A stretch of DNA of 64,000 nt, taken from contig NZ_QGTQ01000004.1 of assembly GCF_003182255.1 (NCBI RefSeq), forward strand, positions 116,439 to 180,438, written 5' to 3'. Positions within the stretch are counted from its first letter, which is position 1. Each line of letters starts with the position of its first letter. Below, piece after piece: positions 34,580 through 43,429 of this stretch. The stretch comes from Paenibacillus cellulosilyticus (GTDB lineage Bacteria; Bacillota; Bacilli; Paenibacillales; Paenibacillaceae). Below the pieces are notes generated by a model. That model made no database searches. It worked only from the letters and a program-made list of their open reading frames with translations, and was not told where the DNA came from. Both the position numbers and the translations under genes were made by a program.

Positions 34580-36204
34580 GAATTATAACCCCCGTTATCG
34601 AGCTTGTCCCGCTCGACCGTAATGCCCATTTGCTCCAGCGCCCAAGCCGTCTCAGAACGCATGCCGAAATGGTTTTTGTTCGTATGCGCGCCAAGCGACA
34701 GCTTGCCGTCATCAATCCGCAGCCATATACGGCGGTGATGCCAATAAGCTCCCATCAGCAAACCGAGCATACAAATGCCAAGGCCAACCCACACATAAGG
34801 AAGCGCCCGATCGACCCGGATTAACAAGTAGCTCGTATAGGAGCTGAACTTGACATTCTCCATTCCATCGACACGGATTTGTACCTTTGATGCGACTGCC
34901 TGGTTAATTTGATCTTGACTGAAACGTTCTTTATCTTTCTCTAGCGGGAAGTACATGTACGGCTCGCCCTTCTCGTCCAGTCCCGGTCCTTTCACAATAA
35001 AGATGAAAGCCGGTGATTTCGGATCCCGCGATTTCGTAATCGGACTGCCATCCTCGTCCAAAGCGAACTCCATGTAATTCGCCTTCAGCTCGAGTGTATA
35101 AGGACCCACCTCGAAGTTTGTCTTCGGATTCTTCATTGGAAGCTCGAACGGCCCATAGGTTTGACCCGTCTTCACATCTTCAATAACTGGGCTGACCGAC
35201 TGCAGCAATGGTGAATCATCGTAACCGATCTGATAGAGTTTAACGCCGCTATAGCTCATCGGATGGTTCACCGTAATGTCGTATTGCTTGACCTCTTTGA
35301 GCTCGGGCTCGATACCTGGCTCGCCACATGACTTCACGCATTCGTACAGCACAGCGTGGGTCTCGTACAGCTTCGGCCGCTGCTGCTGCTTCAACCGTTC
35401 TGGCAGTTCTGTCTCAGTATAATACTCGACAGTGAATTTCTCGTTCTTCACATAGTAGTCGGTACCCGACACTTGAACCGTCTCTCCGTCACGTACGGCG
35501 ATGGTGTTTTCTTCCGTCCAGTGCGGAATCGTCCGTGCGAGCAGCGCGAGCAGCAGAATGATTAGACCGATATGGTTGATGTATGGGCCCCAGCGGCTGA
35601 ATCGGTTCTTCTCCGCCAACAGTGCGGTGCCATTAATATGTACTTTATAACGCCGACGCTTCAGTTGATTGCCGAACGTTTGAACCCATTGCTCGGCATC
35701 TCCTTCAATCGAGCCGGTGTAAGATGTCTTCTGACGTGTAATGAACTGCAGATGTTTGCGAATCTGCTGCTTGTTCAATGCACGGTACAGCGGGAGCACC
35801 CGGTCAAGACTGCATATGACTAGTGACGTACCAATCATGACGAGCAGGCCGACGAACCACCATGAATCATACATGGAAGATAGTCCGATCGCATGATACA
35901 GTTCTCCGCTCCACCCATACGCTTCCTTGTAATAATCAGCATCATTACCCTGTGGATATATCGTACCTAGAGACGCGCCGACCAACGTAATAATGATAAT
36001 GATTACGGCGATTCGAACCGACGAGAAAAAGTTCCATACCCGATCCAGCGGGTTCGGATTCTGCTTCTGTGACCGTCTAGCTACGCCGTCATACCGCATC
36101 TCAAGCGGTTCATCTGATTCTACGAGCGGCTTGCCGCATGACTCGCAGAGCAGCGTGTCCGGCGGGTTCTGGTGGCCGCATTCGCACTTCGTATTCTGAA
36201 ACAA
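34576..36204 (-). CDS. resB: Cytochrome c biogenesis protein ResB
   Basis: ResB is the second part of the system II haem ligase. The 542-residue protein has an N-terminal zinc-ribbon-like segment (CECGHQNPPDTLLCESCG), then transmembrane segments near 60-80, 110-135 and 205-225, a large external domain, and a final transmembrane segment near 470. The start is TTG at 36204, with AAGGAGG 8 bases upstream; the longer frame would begin with an implausible RRRR stretch made of that binding site. Confidence 0.92.
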   Translation of the reverse strand: MFQNTKCECGHQNPPDTLLCESCGKPLVESDEPLEMRYDGVARRSQKQNPNPLDRVWNFFSSVRIAVIIIIITLVGASLGTIYPQGNDADYYKEAYGWSGELYHAIGLSSMYDSWWFVGLLVMIGTSLVICSLDRVLPLYRALNKQQIRKHLQFITRQKTSYTGSIEGDAEQWVQTFGNQLKRRRYKVHINGTALLAEKNRFSRWGPYINHIGLIILLLALLARTIPHWTEENTIAVRDGETVQVSGTDYYVKNEKFTVEYYTETELPERLKQQQRPKLYETHAVLYECVKSCGEPGIEPELKEVKQYDITVNHPMSYSGVKLYQIGYDDSPLLQSVSPVIEDVKTGQTYGPFELPMKNPKTNFEVGPYTLELKANYMEFALDEDGSPITKSRDPKSPAFIFIVKGPGLDEKGEPYMYFPLEKDKERFSQDQINQAVASKVQIRVDGMENVKFSSYTSYLLIRVDRALPYVWVGLGICMLGLLMGAYWHHRRIWLRIDDGKLSLGAHTNKNHFGMRSETAWALEQMGITVERDKLDNGGYNS

Positions 36205-36255
36205 AACGTAAAGCCTCCTTCTGCGCTTCACTCTTATCACGAGTCAAATCAACAA

Positions 36256-36783
36256 CTAGGATTGCAGCAGCTGTTCGACACGCGAATCGATGTCCTGTTC
36301 ACTCATCCCGCCAACGAAGATGTCCATTATGGTGCCATCCGGCTTGACGAAGAATGTGGTCGGATACTGGGATAAGCCGTACCTTCGCTCAATGACTCGA
36401 TTCGCATCCCTTAGAATCGGGTAATTAAGCGAACGCTCCTTGACGAAGTTGTTGACGGTTAAATCATCCTCGCTTAGGTTGATCGCCAGCACTTCAAAAG
36501 ACTTGTCCTTATACTTGTCGTACATACGCTGAAACTCCGGCATCTCCGTGACACATGGCGGACAGAATGAACCCCAGAAATTAATGACGACTGCCTTCCC
36601 TTGATAATCTGCCAATTGATGCGACTGACCGTCCAGATCAAGCAACGTAAAATTCGGCGCTGCCCCGCCGACCTCCGGACGACCATCATCGGACGCAAAC
36701 AGCGTCTTGCCGATCGCATATCCGCCGAGCAGCAAGACGCCGAGCAAGATGACGATCTGAATCGGCTTCCGATTTTTGCCCAA
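36256..36783 (-). CDS. resA: Thiol-disulfide oxidoreductase ResA
   Basis: ResA reduces the disulfide of apocytochrome c on the outer face of the membrane so that haem can be attached. The 175-residue protein has an N-terminal anchor (about 8-25) and a thioredoxin-like domain with the active site FCPPC, then a cis-proline motif YPTTFF. Bacillus subtilis ResA has a CEPC site; the CPPC here is a variant. The start is TTG at 36783 behind AGAGGTGAT. It heads the resABCDE run and its promoter should lie in the 121 bases that separate it from rluB. Confidence 0.92.
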   Translation of the reverse strand: MGKNRKPIQIVILLGVLLLGGYAIGKTLFASDDGRPEVGGAAPNFTLLDLDGQSHQLADYQGKAVVINFWGSFCPPCVTEMPEFQRMYDKYKDKSFEVLAINLSEDDLTVNNFVKERSLNYPILRDANRVIERRYGLSQYPTTFFVKPDGTIMDIFVGGMSEQDIDSRVEQLLQS

Positions 36784-36844
36784 GCCTAATCACCTCTAGT
36801 AGATTGCAAACCAACCTTCAATCCATTCAAAATACATCTGGAAC

Positions 36845-36876
36845 AAAAATTCGACGGCATTCGCAACAATGCCGTC
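36845..36876 (-). terminator. Terminator after rluB
   Basis: Minus strand: GACGGCATT/AATGCCGTC with a 6-base loop and GAATTTTTG. It separates rluB from resA. Confidence 0.85.
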
Positions 36877-36904
36877 ATAGAACCAATAAAACTACTGAAC
36901 CAAG

Positions 36905-38116
36905 TTACCCCTTACGCGTACGTGTAGGTCTGCCGTTACTTGACGGACCTGGCCGCTGACCTGAACGCGGCGCCTGTCCTCGGCTATCCTGTGATCTGCC
37001 GCCGCTTCGACCTGAATCAGACTGCTGCGGTTTACGCGTACTGAACGCTGATTGCCGGGCTTTGGCAGCCTCACGCTGAGCAGCTGCACGCTCACGCGCC
37101 GACTTCGGTTGGCTTGCAGCTTGTTGTTGAGGCGCGCTGCGCTTGCGGCCTTCCCCAGCACTCGCATTCTTCTCATAACTGCCAATTGCTTTCTCGATAG
37201 CAGCTTCTGCATAGGACTTGCGGGAACGACTATTGCTCGAACGCGAGCTGGAAGACGATGTCTTCGCTCGATCAGGTTTGCGGTCCTCGCGAGCTTCAGT
37301 AGACGCCGTATTCAAACCTTTCGGCTTCGGCTTCGGCTTCCATTCTGGCTTCTTACCGTTACGGTTCGAAGCAATTGGATTTTCCTTGCCTTCTGCCTTC
37401 GCTGCTTCTGCACGAAGCTCTGCTACTTCCTTCGGCGTAAGCGGACGCCAGCCGCCTCGCTTCAGATTTTGCAAACCGAGCTCACCGAATTTGACCCGCT
37501 TCAGTCGCAATACAGGATGACCAATCGCATCGAACATCCGGCGCACTTGACGGTTGCGTCCTTCGTAGATCGTAATGCGGATCGTCGCTTCCTTGTTATC
37601 CAACTCGATGTCCTGATACTCCACTTCAGCCGGAGCCGTCATACCATCCTCCAGCTCCACACCTTTACGAAGCTGATCCAACTTCTCGCCGTGCGGTACC
37701 TTTTCGACCGTTGCCAGATAAGTCTTCGGTACGTGGTGCTTCGGATGCGTCAATAGATTGGCGAATTCGCCATCGTTCGTCAGCAGAAGCAGTCCTTCGG
37801 TATCATAATCGAGACGTCCGATTGGATAGACACGCTGTTTAATGCCTGCCAAAAAATCCGACACGACCTTGCGGCCTTGCGGATCCGATGCGCTCGTAAT
37901 GACGCCCTTCGGCTTGTTCAGCATGATGTACAGCTTTGCTTCCGTCTCAATCGGCTTCCCGTTCACGGTAATCACATCTTCATTCGGGTCGGCTTTAGCA
38001 CCGAGCGTCGTGACTTGGACCCCGTTCACTTCCACTTGTCCAGTCAAGATAAGCTCTTCGCATTTGCGCCGAGAGGCAATGCCTGCTTGCGCCAATATTT
38101 TCTGTAAACGTTCCAA
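36905..38116 (-). CDS. rluB: 23S rRNA pseudouridine synthase RluB with basic tail
   Basis: RluB forms pseudouridine near position 2605 of 23S rRNA. The 403-residue protein begins MERLQKILAQAGIASRRKCE (an S4 domain), then has the catalytic GRLDYDTEGLLLLTNDG with its aspartate and REGRNRQVRRMF-like EGRNRQVRRMFDAIG. Odd: after about residue 240 there is a 160-residue tail rich in Lys, Arg, Ser, Gln and Gly. The start is TTG at 38116 behind GAGGTGA; it aligns with the family start. Located between spmB and resA as in Bacillus subtilis. Confidence 0.93.
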   Translation of the reverse strand: MERLQKILAQAGIASRRKCEELILTGQVEVNGVQVTTLGAKADPNEDVITVNGKPIETEAKLYIMLNKPKGVITSASDPQGRKVVSDFLAGIKQRVYPIGRLDYDTEGLLLLTNDGEFANLLTHPKHHVPKTYLATVEKVPHGEKLDQLRKGVELEDGMTAPAEVEYQDIELDNKEATIRITIYEGRNRQVRRMFDAIGHPVLRLKRVKFGELGLQNLKRGGWRPLTPKEVAELRAEAAKAEGKENPIASNRNGKKPEWKPKPKPKGLNTASTEAREDRKPDRAKTSSSSSRSSNSRSRKSYAEAAIEKAIGSYEKNASAGEGRKRSAPQQQAASQPKSARERAAAQREAAKARQSAFSTRKPQQSDSGRSGGRSQDSRGQAPRSGQRPGPSSNGRPTRTRKG

Positions 38117-38149
38117 CTTTTTCACCTCACCCTCCATATTAACTTTAAG

Positions 38150-38215
38150 CACGAAAAAGCACAAGGTCGGTGCTGACGGCCATCACGCCATCTCGCCCGC
38201 ACTTGTGCTTCAGCC
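38150..38215 (-). terminator. Terminator after spmB
   Basis: Minus strand: AAGCACAAG/CTTGTGCTT outer stem with an inner GATGGCGTGATGGCC-rich loop, followed by TTTTC. Confidence 0.75.
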
Positions 38216-38274
38216 TTGCTGCTAGAGGAAAATTCAAATTTGACAATTTATTGACGCACGCCTACAACGGTCGC

Positions 38275-38808
38275 TTAGCTGAATAAAAGCAGGCAAACCG
38301 CTATGGAAGCAGCGAATCCAACAAGATCGGAGAACAATCCAACCTTCAACGCATAACGGGATTTGCGGATGCCAACAGCACCGAAATAAACGGTGATGAC
38401 ATACAAAGTTGTATCCGTGCTGCCTTGAATCGTTGACGCTATCCGACCGATCATCGAATCAGGTCCAAATGATTTGATCAGATCCGTTGTATAGGCAAGT
38501 GAACCTGCACCTGTCAGCGGCCTAAGCAATCCTAGCGGCAGCACCTCGGCAGGCACACCTAGCGGTGCGAGCAATGGTTTGAACACCGATAACAGCATAT
38601 CCATCGCACCTGAAGCACGGAACATGCTAATCGCCACCATCATCCCAACGATATGCGGGATAATGCTAATGGCAGTGCCAAACCCATCCTTTGCCCCTTC
38701 GACGAACGTCTCGTAGACAGGTACTTTCTTAAATGCTGCATATAAAGGAATGAACACGATAAGTGCGGGGATCATCCAAACCGATAATGTTGACAGCCAT
38801 TCAACCAA
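38275..38808 (-). CDS. spmB: Spore maturation protein B
   Basis: SpmB acts with SpmA in the dehydration of the spore core. The 177-residue protein has several hydrophobic segments and the nucleoside-recognition (Gate) type motif VYETFVEGAKDGFGTAISIIPH. I start at the TTG at 38808, with GGTGAGG just upstream; it overlaps the spmA stop by 8 bases and gives the usual family length. An ATG at 38832 lacks a ribosome binding site. The promoter is shared with spmA. Confidence 0.9.
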   Translation of the reverse strand: MVEWLSTLSVWMIPALIVFIPLYAAFKKVPVYETFVEGAKDGFGTAISIIPHIVGMMVAISMFRASGAMDMLLSVFKPLLAPLGVPAEVLPLGLLRPLTGAGSLAYTTDLIKSFGPDSMIGRIASTIQGSTDTTLYVITVYFGAVGIRKSRYALKVGLFSDLVGFAASIAVCLLLFS

Positions 38809-39454
38809 CCGCCTCACCACCTTTTCCTGCATGCGGAGGTGCGGTATAAGGAGGCGTCATTGGCGGACGCTTCGAACGTGAGGCTCGGCTGCGATACCAA
38901 CGGTCAGCAAGTATGGCTGCGGCAGTGGCAACAGCTGTTGCCGCGATTGTAGAGCCGACGATCTCGGCTGCATTGGCCGATTCGTATTGAAGCCGAATCG
39001 CAATGAGCGTCGTCGGGACAAGCGTTATGCTGGAAGTATTGAGAGCTAGTAAGGTACACATAGCCGGCGTTGCTGTCTCTTGATCCGGGTTTAGCTTCTG
39101 CAGCTCTTGCATCGCTTTAATGCCCATTGGTGTTGCGGCATTGCCAAGTCCAAGTAGATTAGCCGCCATATTGCTCATGATATACCCAAGAGCAGGATGG
39201 TTACGCGGAACGTCTGGGAACAGGAAGCGGACGGCAGGCCCGAGCATTCTAGATAGTACGCGCAGCAGACCTGCATCCTCCCCGATTCGCATTAGGCCGA
39301 GCCAGAAGACGAGAATGCTGATCAGGCCAAAACTGACCGTCACTCCCGTCTTTGCTCCATCAAACGCTGCTTCTGTAACCGCCTCGAGCTTACCCGTCAC
39401 CGCAGCAGAGACCACGCTGACGACAATCATGAACAACCAGATCCAGTTCACCAT
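38801..39454 (-). CDS. spmA: Spore maturation protein A
   Basis: SpmA, with SpmB, is needed for proper spore dehydration and heat resistance. The 217-residue protein is multi-pass with NMAANLLGLGNAATPMGIKA, a signature of the Gate nucleoside-recognition fold. I start at the ATG at 39454, 7 bases after the dacB stop, preceded by GGAGGAG. It has a short positively charged C-terminal tail. Confidence 0.92.
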   Translation of the reverse strand: MVNWIWLFMIVVSVVSAAVTGKLEAVTEAAFDGAKTGVTVSFGLISILVFWLGLMRIGEDAGLLRVLSRMLGPAVRFLFPDVPRNHPALGYIMSNMAANLLGLGNAATPMGIKAMQELQKLNPDQETATPAMCTLLALNTSSITLVPTTLIAIRLQYESANAAEIVGSTIAATAVATAAAILADRWYRSRASRSKRPPMTPPYTAPPHAGKGGEAVG

Positions 39455-39461
39455 CGGCTGC

Positions 39462-40676
39462 TCACGCTCCTCCCCCGAATAATGCTCGTACGACGGCGCG
39501 CATTGTATGTGAGAATGAATAGTCGCTTGCTCCTGCGCTTGCCGCATTGTCTAGTGCTGGAAGCGGACGCTTCTCTTTCCACTGTAGTCGGCTGCTGGTG
39601 GAGTCATACACAGGAACAACGCCAATTGTATTGCCGCTAAGCTCCCATTCTAAAACTCCACGTTCACCGAGTGCATACGGCGTGCTCGTATTGCTAATAA
39701 GCGTCAACTTGGAATGCAGCTGGTCAGCTTCCCCGCTCGCAAGCGGATAACGGAACGTACGGCCTGCAGCTAGCGGGTAACCGCTAATTGGCTGACCTTG
39801 CTGCGCTACAACTTTAAGCTTGTAGTGTTCAAAGCCCCAATCCAACATATTGCGATGGTCAATCCAATCATCACGATCGTTGATCGTCACAGCTGCGAGC
39901 TGCTGTCCATTACGCGTTGCGGAGCTTACAAGGCAGCGAAGTGCCATTTTCGTGTAGCCGGTTTTGACGCCGTCCGCACCCTCGTACATGGCCAACATCT
40001 TGTTCTTATTCGACCACTGATAATCCCAGGATTCATTCGGATTCGGCGCTTTCTTTATCCGTGTCTTAACGATTGTGGCGAATGTCGGATTGTGAAGCGC
40101 ATAAGCGGTCAGTTTCGCTAAGTCGTTCGCAGACGAGTAATGCCCGTCCTCATCGAGACCAGATGGATTCATGAACTGTGTGTTGGTGAGGCCAATCCAT
40201 TCCGCCTTCTCATTCATCATCCGAACAAAACCTTCGACCGAGCCTCCAACATGCTCGGCGATAGCCGTTGCCGCATCATTGCCGGAGCGAAGCATGAGGC
40301 CATACAGCATGTCCTCCAGCTTCATTTCCTCTCCCGCCTTCAAGTAAATCGAGGAGCCTTCTTTACCAGCAGCACGTGCGCTTACCTTCACTTTATCGGA
40401 AAGATCGGCATTCTCGATCGCAACAATTGCGGTCATGATTTTCGTCAGACTGGCGATTCTAAGACGCTGGTCCCCACTCTTATCGTACAAAATCCGGCCT
40501 GATTCTACGTCGATCAACGTTGCTGCCTTCGCGTGCGTCCCAAGTGGCGGAACATTCGCAGCCGCCTCGACGGCAGCAGGTCCGAACCCGAGCGCAGTTG
40601 TCAGCAGCACGAACGCAACGGCAGCATATGACAGCCGCCTCATCGACTGATGACGGCGCAGCAACTTCATGGACAT
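39462..40676 (-). CDS. dacB: Sporulation D-alanyl-D-alanine carboxypeptidase
   Basis: A PBP5-type carboxypeptidase that trims peptide side chains; DacB (PBP5*) regulates cross-linking of the spore cortex. The 404-residue protein has a signal peptide (about 15-38), the SxxK motif in IASLTKIM, SGND, and the KTG motif in GVKTGYTKMA, then a C-terminal domain. Its place upstream of spmA-spmB matches Bacillus subtilis dacB. Start ATG 40676 behind AGGAGG. Confidence 0.92.
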   Translation of the reverse strand: MSMKLLRRHQSMRRLSYAAVAFVLLTTALGFGPAAVEAAANVPPLGTHAKAATLIDVESGRILYDKSGDQRLRIASLTKIMTAIVAIENADLSDKVKVSARAAGKEGSSIYLKAGEEMKLEDMLYGLMLRSGNDAATAIAEHVGGSVEGFVRMMNEKAEWIGLTNTQFMNPSGLDEDGHYSSANDLAKLTAYALHNPTFATIVKTRIKKAPNPNESWDYQWSNKNKMLAMYEGADGVKTGYTKMALRCLVSSATRNGQQLAAVTINDRDDWIDHRNMLDWGFEHYKLKVVAQQGQPISGYPLAAGRTFRYPLASGEADQLHSKLTLISNTSTPYALGERGVLEWELSGNTIGVVPVYDSTSSRLQWKEKRPLPALDNAASAGASDYSFSHTMRAVVRALFGGGA

Positions 40677-40805
40677 GCGGTTGAAACCTCCTGTCGAAGT
40701 CCTTTACGACACATTACAAGCAATGCGAAATAGACGCTCAAAAATGTGCCTGCTTGTACAGCATATGTCCAAGCAGCCGTCTTTATGCTCCGGCAATCTC
40801 CATAA

Positions 40806-40837
40806 CAAAAACGGCAGTCACCTAGTCGGCGTGCCGT
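40806..40837 (-). terminator. Terminator of the ABC/two-component cassette
   Basis: Minus strand: ACGGCA/TGCCGT with a longer loop and TTTTTG. Downstream of the response regulator. Confidence 0.75.
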
Positions 40838-40864
40838 TATCAACTCTAACCGTTCAGCGGTCGA

Positions 40865-41467
40865 CTAATCGAGCCACCCTTTCTTATTGGCGATCGCGAT
40901 CGCTTCAATCCGATTTTTCGCATCTAGCTTGCGAATAGCCTCGGACAAATAATTACGTACCGTGCCCGCACTTAGGTGCAAATTCCCGGATATTTCTTGG
41001 GCAGATAATCCCTCACCCGCCAGCTTCAGCACCTCGCGTTCACGATCAGTTAACGGATTCTCCGCTTCCCACAGCGAAATCGCTAGCTCCGGGCTCACCG
41101 CTCGTCCACCATCATATACACGTCTCAGAGCAGCGCTTAATTCGTCGATAGGAGCGTCTTTGAGCAGGAAGCCGTGAACGCCGGCGCGCATCGCGCGTTG
41201 AAAATAACCCGAGCGCGAGAACGTCGTCAAGATGACGACCTTACATGCATAACGTCGTGCAACCAGCTGCTCCGCGACATCCAATCCAGTCAAGATAGGC
41301 ATTTCGATGTCCAAAAGACAAATATCCGGCTGCAGCAAATCAATAAGCTCCAATGCCTTCTCACCATTCTCTGCCTGCCCGACTACTTCTATGTCATCCT
41401 CCATGTCAAGGAGCGCGCTCAGCGCCCCTCTTAACATCCCTTGATCTTCTGCAATGATAACTCTCAT
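40865..41467 (-). CDS. LuxR-family response regulator (DesR/YvfU-like)
   Basis: A 200-residue response regulator: receiver with AEDQG and Asp53 in LLDIEMP, then a LuxR-type helix-turn-helix (NPLTDREREVLKL ... SAGTVRNYLSEAIRKL). The ATG overlaps the kinase stop by 4 bases, so it pairs with that kinase. It probably controls the adjoining ABC transporter. The full gene set matches Bacillus subtilis yvfRSTU-like or linearmycin-type units. Confidence 0.92.
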   Translation of the reverse strand: MRVIIAEDQGMLRGALSALLDMEDDIEVVGQAENGEKALELIDLLQPDICLLDIEMPILTGLDVAEQLVARRYACKVVILTTFSRSGYFQRAMRAGVHGFLLKDAPIDELSAALRRVYDGGRAVSPELAISLWEAENPLTDREREVLKLAGEGLSAQEISGNLHLSAGTVRNYLSEAIRKLDAKNRIEAIAIANKKGWLD

Positions 41468-42645
41468 CCGTTGTTCTCCTCTCTGCCAGTTGAAGAACGA
41501 TTCACATAAGGAATCGTAATCGACACTCTTGTACCCCTTGAGCCTTGTTCTTCGCCCTGTGGCTCAATCGTGATCGTGCCTTCCACCAGCTTCAAGCGCT
41601 CACGCATTCCTTTGAGACCGTTGCCTTCGCACCCGCCTTTGCCAGATACTGAACCATCGATGCCTTGTCCATTATCCGAGACGATTAACATCAAGCAGTC
41701 ATGCATACTCGTTCGCTCGATTGTGCAGCTAGATGCACCGCTATGCCGAACGACATTCGTCACCGTCTCTCGCAAGCACATGCCTAAAATATTGTTGATT
41801 AAAGGCGTGACCGAGCCTTCCCGAAATCGCCCCTCCAAATGAGGCTCTATATTAGCCGCCTCAAGAATCTGCAGCGCGTTATGAATCTCGGTATCTACCG
41901 TCGCCGTATTAAGCCCAGATACCAGCTCTCTTACTTGCTGAAGCGCTGCACGTGAAGTGGCCTGAATATCTCTTACTTCTTGTATAGCACGTTCCGAATT
42001 TTTGAGAATTAGCCTTTCGGTCAGCTCGCTCTTCAGTGTGATGAGCGATAACGAATGCCCAAGCGTATCGTGCAAGTCCCGCGAGATGCGAGCTCGTTCT
42101 TCGTTGGCTGACAGGATCGCGATTTGCTCGTTCGCGATGTCGAGTTTTTCTCTCAGCTCCTTGGATCGCCGTCCGAATCGAATCGCCATCGGCATGAACA
42201 ACATAATGAGCATGGCGGGAATAACACTGATTAAGTCGTCGCTAGTCAGTTCGTTGCGATACACGACAAGAATAGAAACCAAAAATACAGACAAGGAAAT
42301 CCATGTAATCATAAACTTGCGTCTGGTCGGCATCATACCGATTAAAGGGGTTAGGTAAAAGCCCATGAACATAAACGATGGATCGACTTGCAGCGTAAAC
42401 AATATGATGACCGCCATCAAGGCATAGGTAAGTACAAACCTGCCCCGCTCATGCAAAATGCAGTAGACGTAGATGACGGCAAAAACAGCGATAACGAAAA
42501 GACCAATGATCATCTCCCCTGCCGGACGCTGGAATACAACGTGCAGCGGAAACGCAAGATAAACGAGCCAAATAAACGAAATGAACAAAGGCGGTCTCGA
42601 TGGAGACCGCTCGCCGAATAAAAAATGCAAGATTGATTTTATCAA
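41464..42645 (-). CDS. DesK-family sensor histidine kinase
   Basis: A 393-residue kinase: five or six hydrophobic segments in residues 19-158, then a dimerisation helix with ISRDLHDTLGHSLSL (His192) and an ATPase domain with the N-box RETVTNVVRHSG and DNGQGI, plus GNGLKGMRERL. The membrane-embedded sensor without a large outer loop is typical of kinases that sense membrane state or an ABC partner. Its ATG lies right at the permease stop. Confidence 0.9.
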   Translation of the reverse strand: MIKSILHFLFGERSPSRPPLFISFIWLVYLAFPLHVVFQRPAGEMIIGLFVIAVFAVIYVYCILHERGRFVLTYALMAVIILFTLQVDPSFMFMGFYLTPLIGMMPTRRKFMITWISLSVFLVSILVVYRNELTSDDLISVIPAMLIMLFMPMAIRFGRRSKELREKLDIANEQIAILSANEERARISRDLHDTLGHSLSLITLKSELTERLILKNSERAIQEVRDIQATSRAALQQVRELVSGLNTATVDTEIHNALQILEAANIEPHLEGRFREGSVTPLINNILGMCLRETVTNVVRHSGASSCTIERTSMHDCLMLIVSDNGQGIDGSVSGKGGCEGNGLKGMRERLKLVEGTITIEPQGEEQGSRGTRVSITIPYVNRSSTGREENNG

Positions 42646-43407
42646 TTAGACCGCTTCCTGTTTTCTCATAATATAGGATGATAGTATCACGAAACCGATC
42701 ACATATGCACCAAGAACGAATACGCCGTTCCAATCAAATGCTTCGCCTCCGATCAAATTCCAAGCACCGTGTCCCAGCCAGTAGGTTGGCATTGCATGCG
42801 CAATCGCGCGCATCGTATCCGACATCGACTCCACCGGAAACCAGAGGCCGCCCAGCATAGACATGCCCAGATAGACGATCATACCAACTACCTGCACGAC
42901 ATCGGAGTTCCGAATCGTCCCCACAAGCGTCCCAAGCGCCATAAAGGAAAAGCTGCCAAACCAGATCCATAAGCCACTTTCGATCCATTGTGCCGCCGAT
43001 AGCTCAACGCCTTTGACCGCGGAAGCGATAATGAACAATATGATGATCATGCACAAATTGATCAATCCTTGCGCGATTACCTTCGATAGAACAAACGCCC
43101 AAGAAGGAAGCGGCGTAATGCGAAGCAGTCTAGACCAGCCTTGCGACCGTTCCCTGGAAAACTTCTGGCTGAGCGTTGTAATACCCGAGCCAACCACGCC
43201 ATATGCCGACATCGACATCAGATAATAAGCCGCCCAGTCGATGCCGCCTACCGTAAGATCGCCATCCATCGAACTAGTGAAAATAAAGTAAAAAGCAATC
43301 GGCATAATGATCGTGAAGAAAACAAACCGTTTATTCCGCATCGTGCGAAGCAGCTCCGACTTCAATTGCGCGAGTGCCGCTCTTCTAATGCTTGTATCCA
43401 TGTTCAT
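42646..43407 (-). CDS. ABC-2 type transporter permease
   Basis: A 253-residue permease with six hydrophobic segments, the N-terminal RAALAQLKSELLRTMRNKRF cytoplasmic helix and the GLWFPVESM element found in ABC-2 exporters. It pairs with the ATPase at 43430-44332, 22 bases upstream, and with the kinase and regulator downstream. The substrate is not known; related units protect against lipid-active antibiotics. Confidence 0.9.
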   Translation of the reverse strand: MNMDTSIRRAALAQLKSELLRTMRNKRFVFFTIIMPIAFYFIFTSSMDGDLTVGGIDWAAYYLMSMSAYGVVGSGITTLSQKFSRERSQGWSRLLRITPLPSWAFVLSKVIAQGLINLCMIIILFIIASAVKGVELSAAQWIESGLWIWFGSFSFMALGTLVGTIRNSDVVQVVGMIVYLGMSMLGGLWFPVESMSDTMRAIAHAMPTYWLGHGAWNLIGGEAFDWNGVFVLGAYVIGFVILSSYIMRKQEAV

Positions 43408-43429
43408 TCCAACTCCCTTTCTATCCTCT

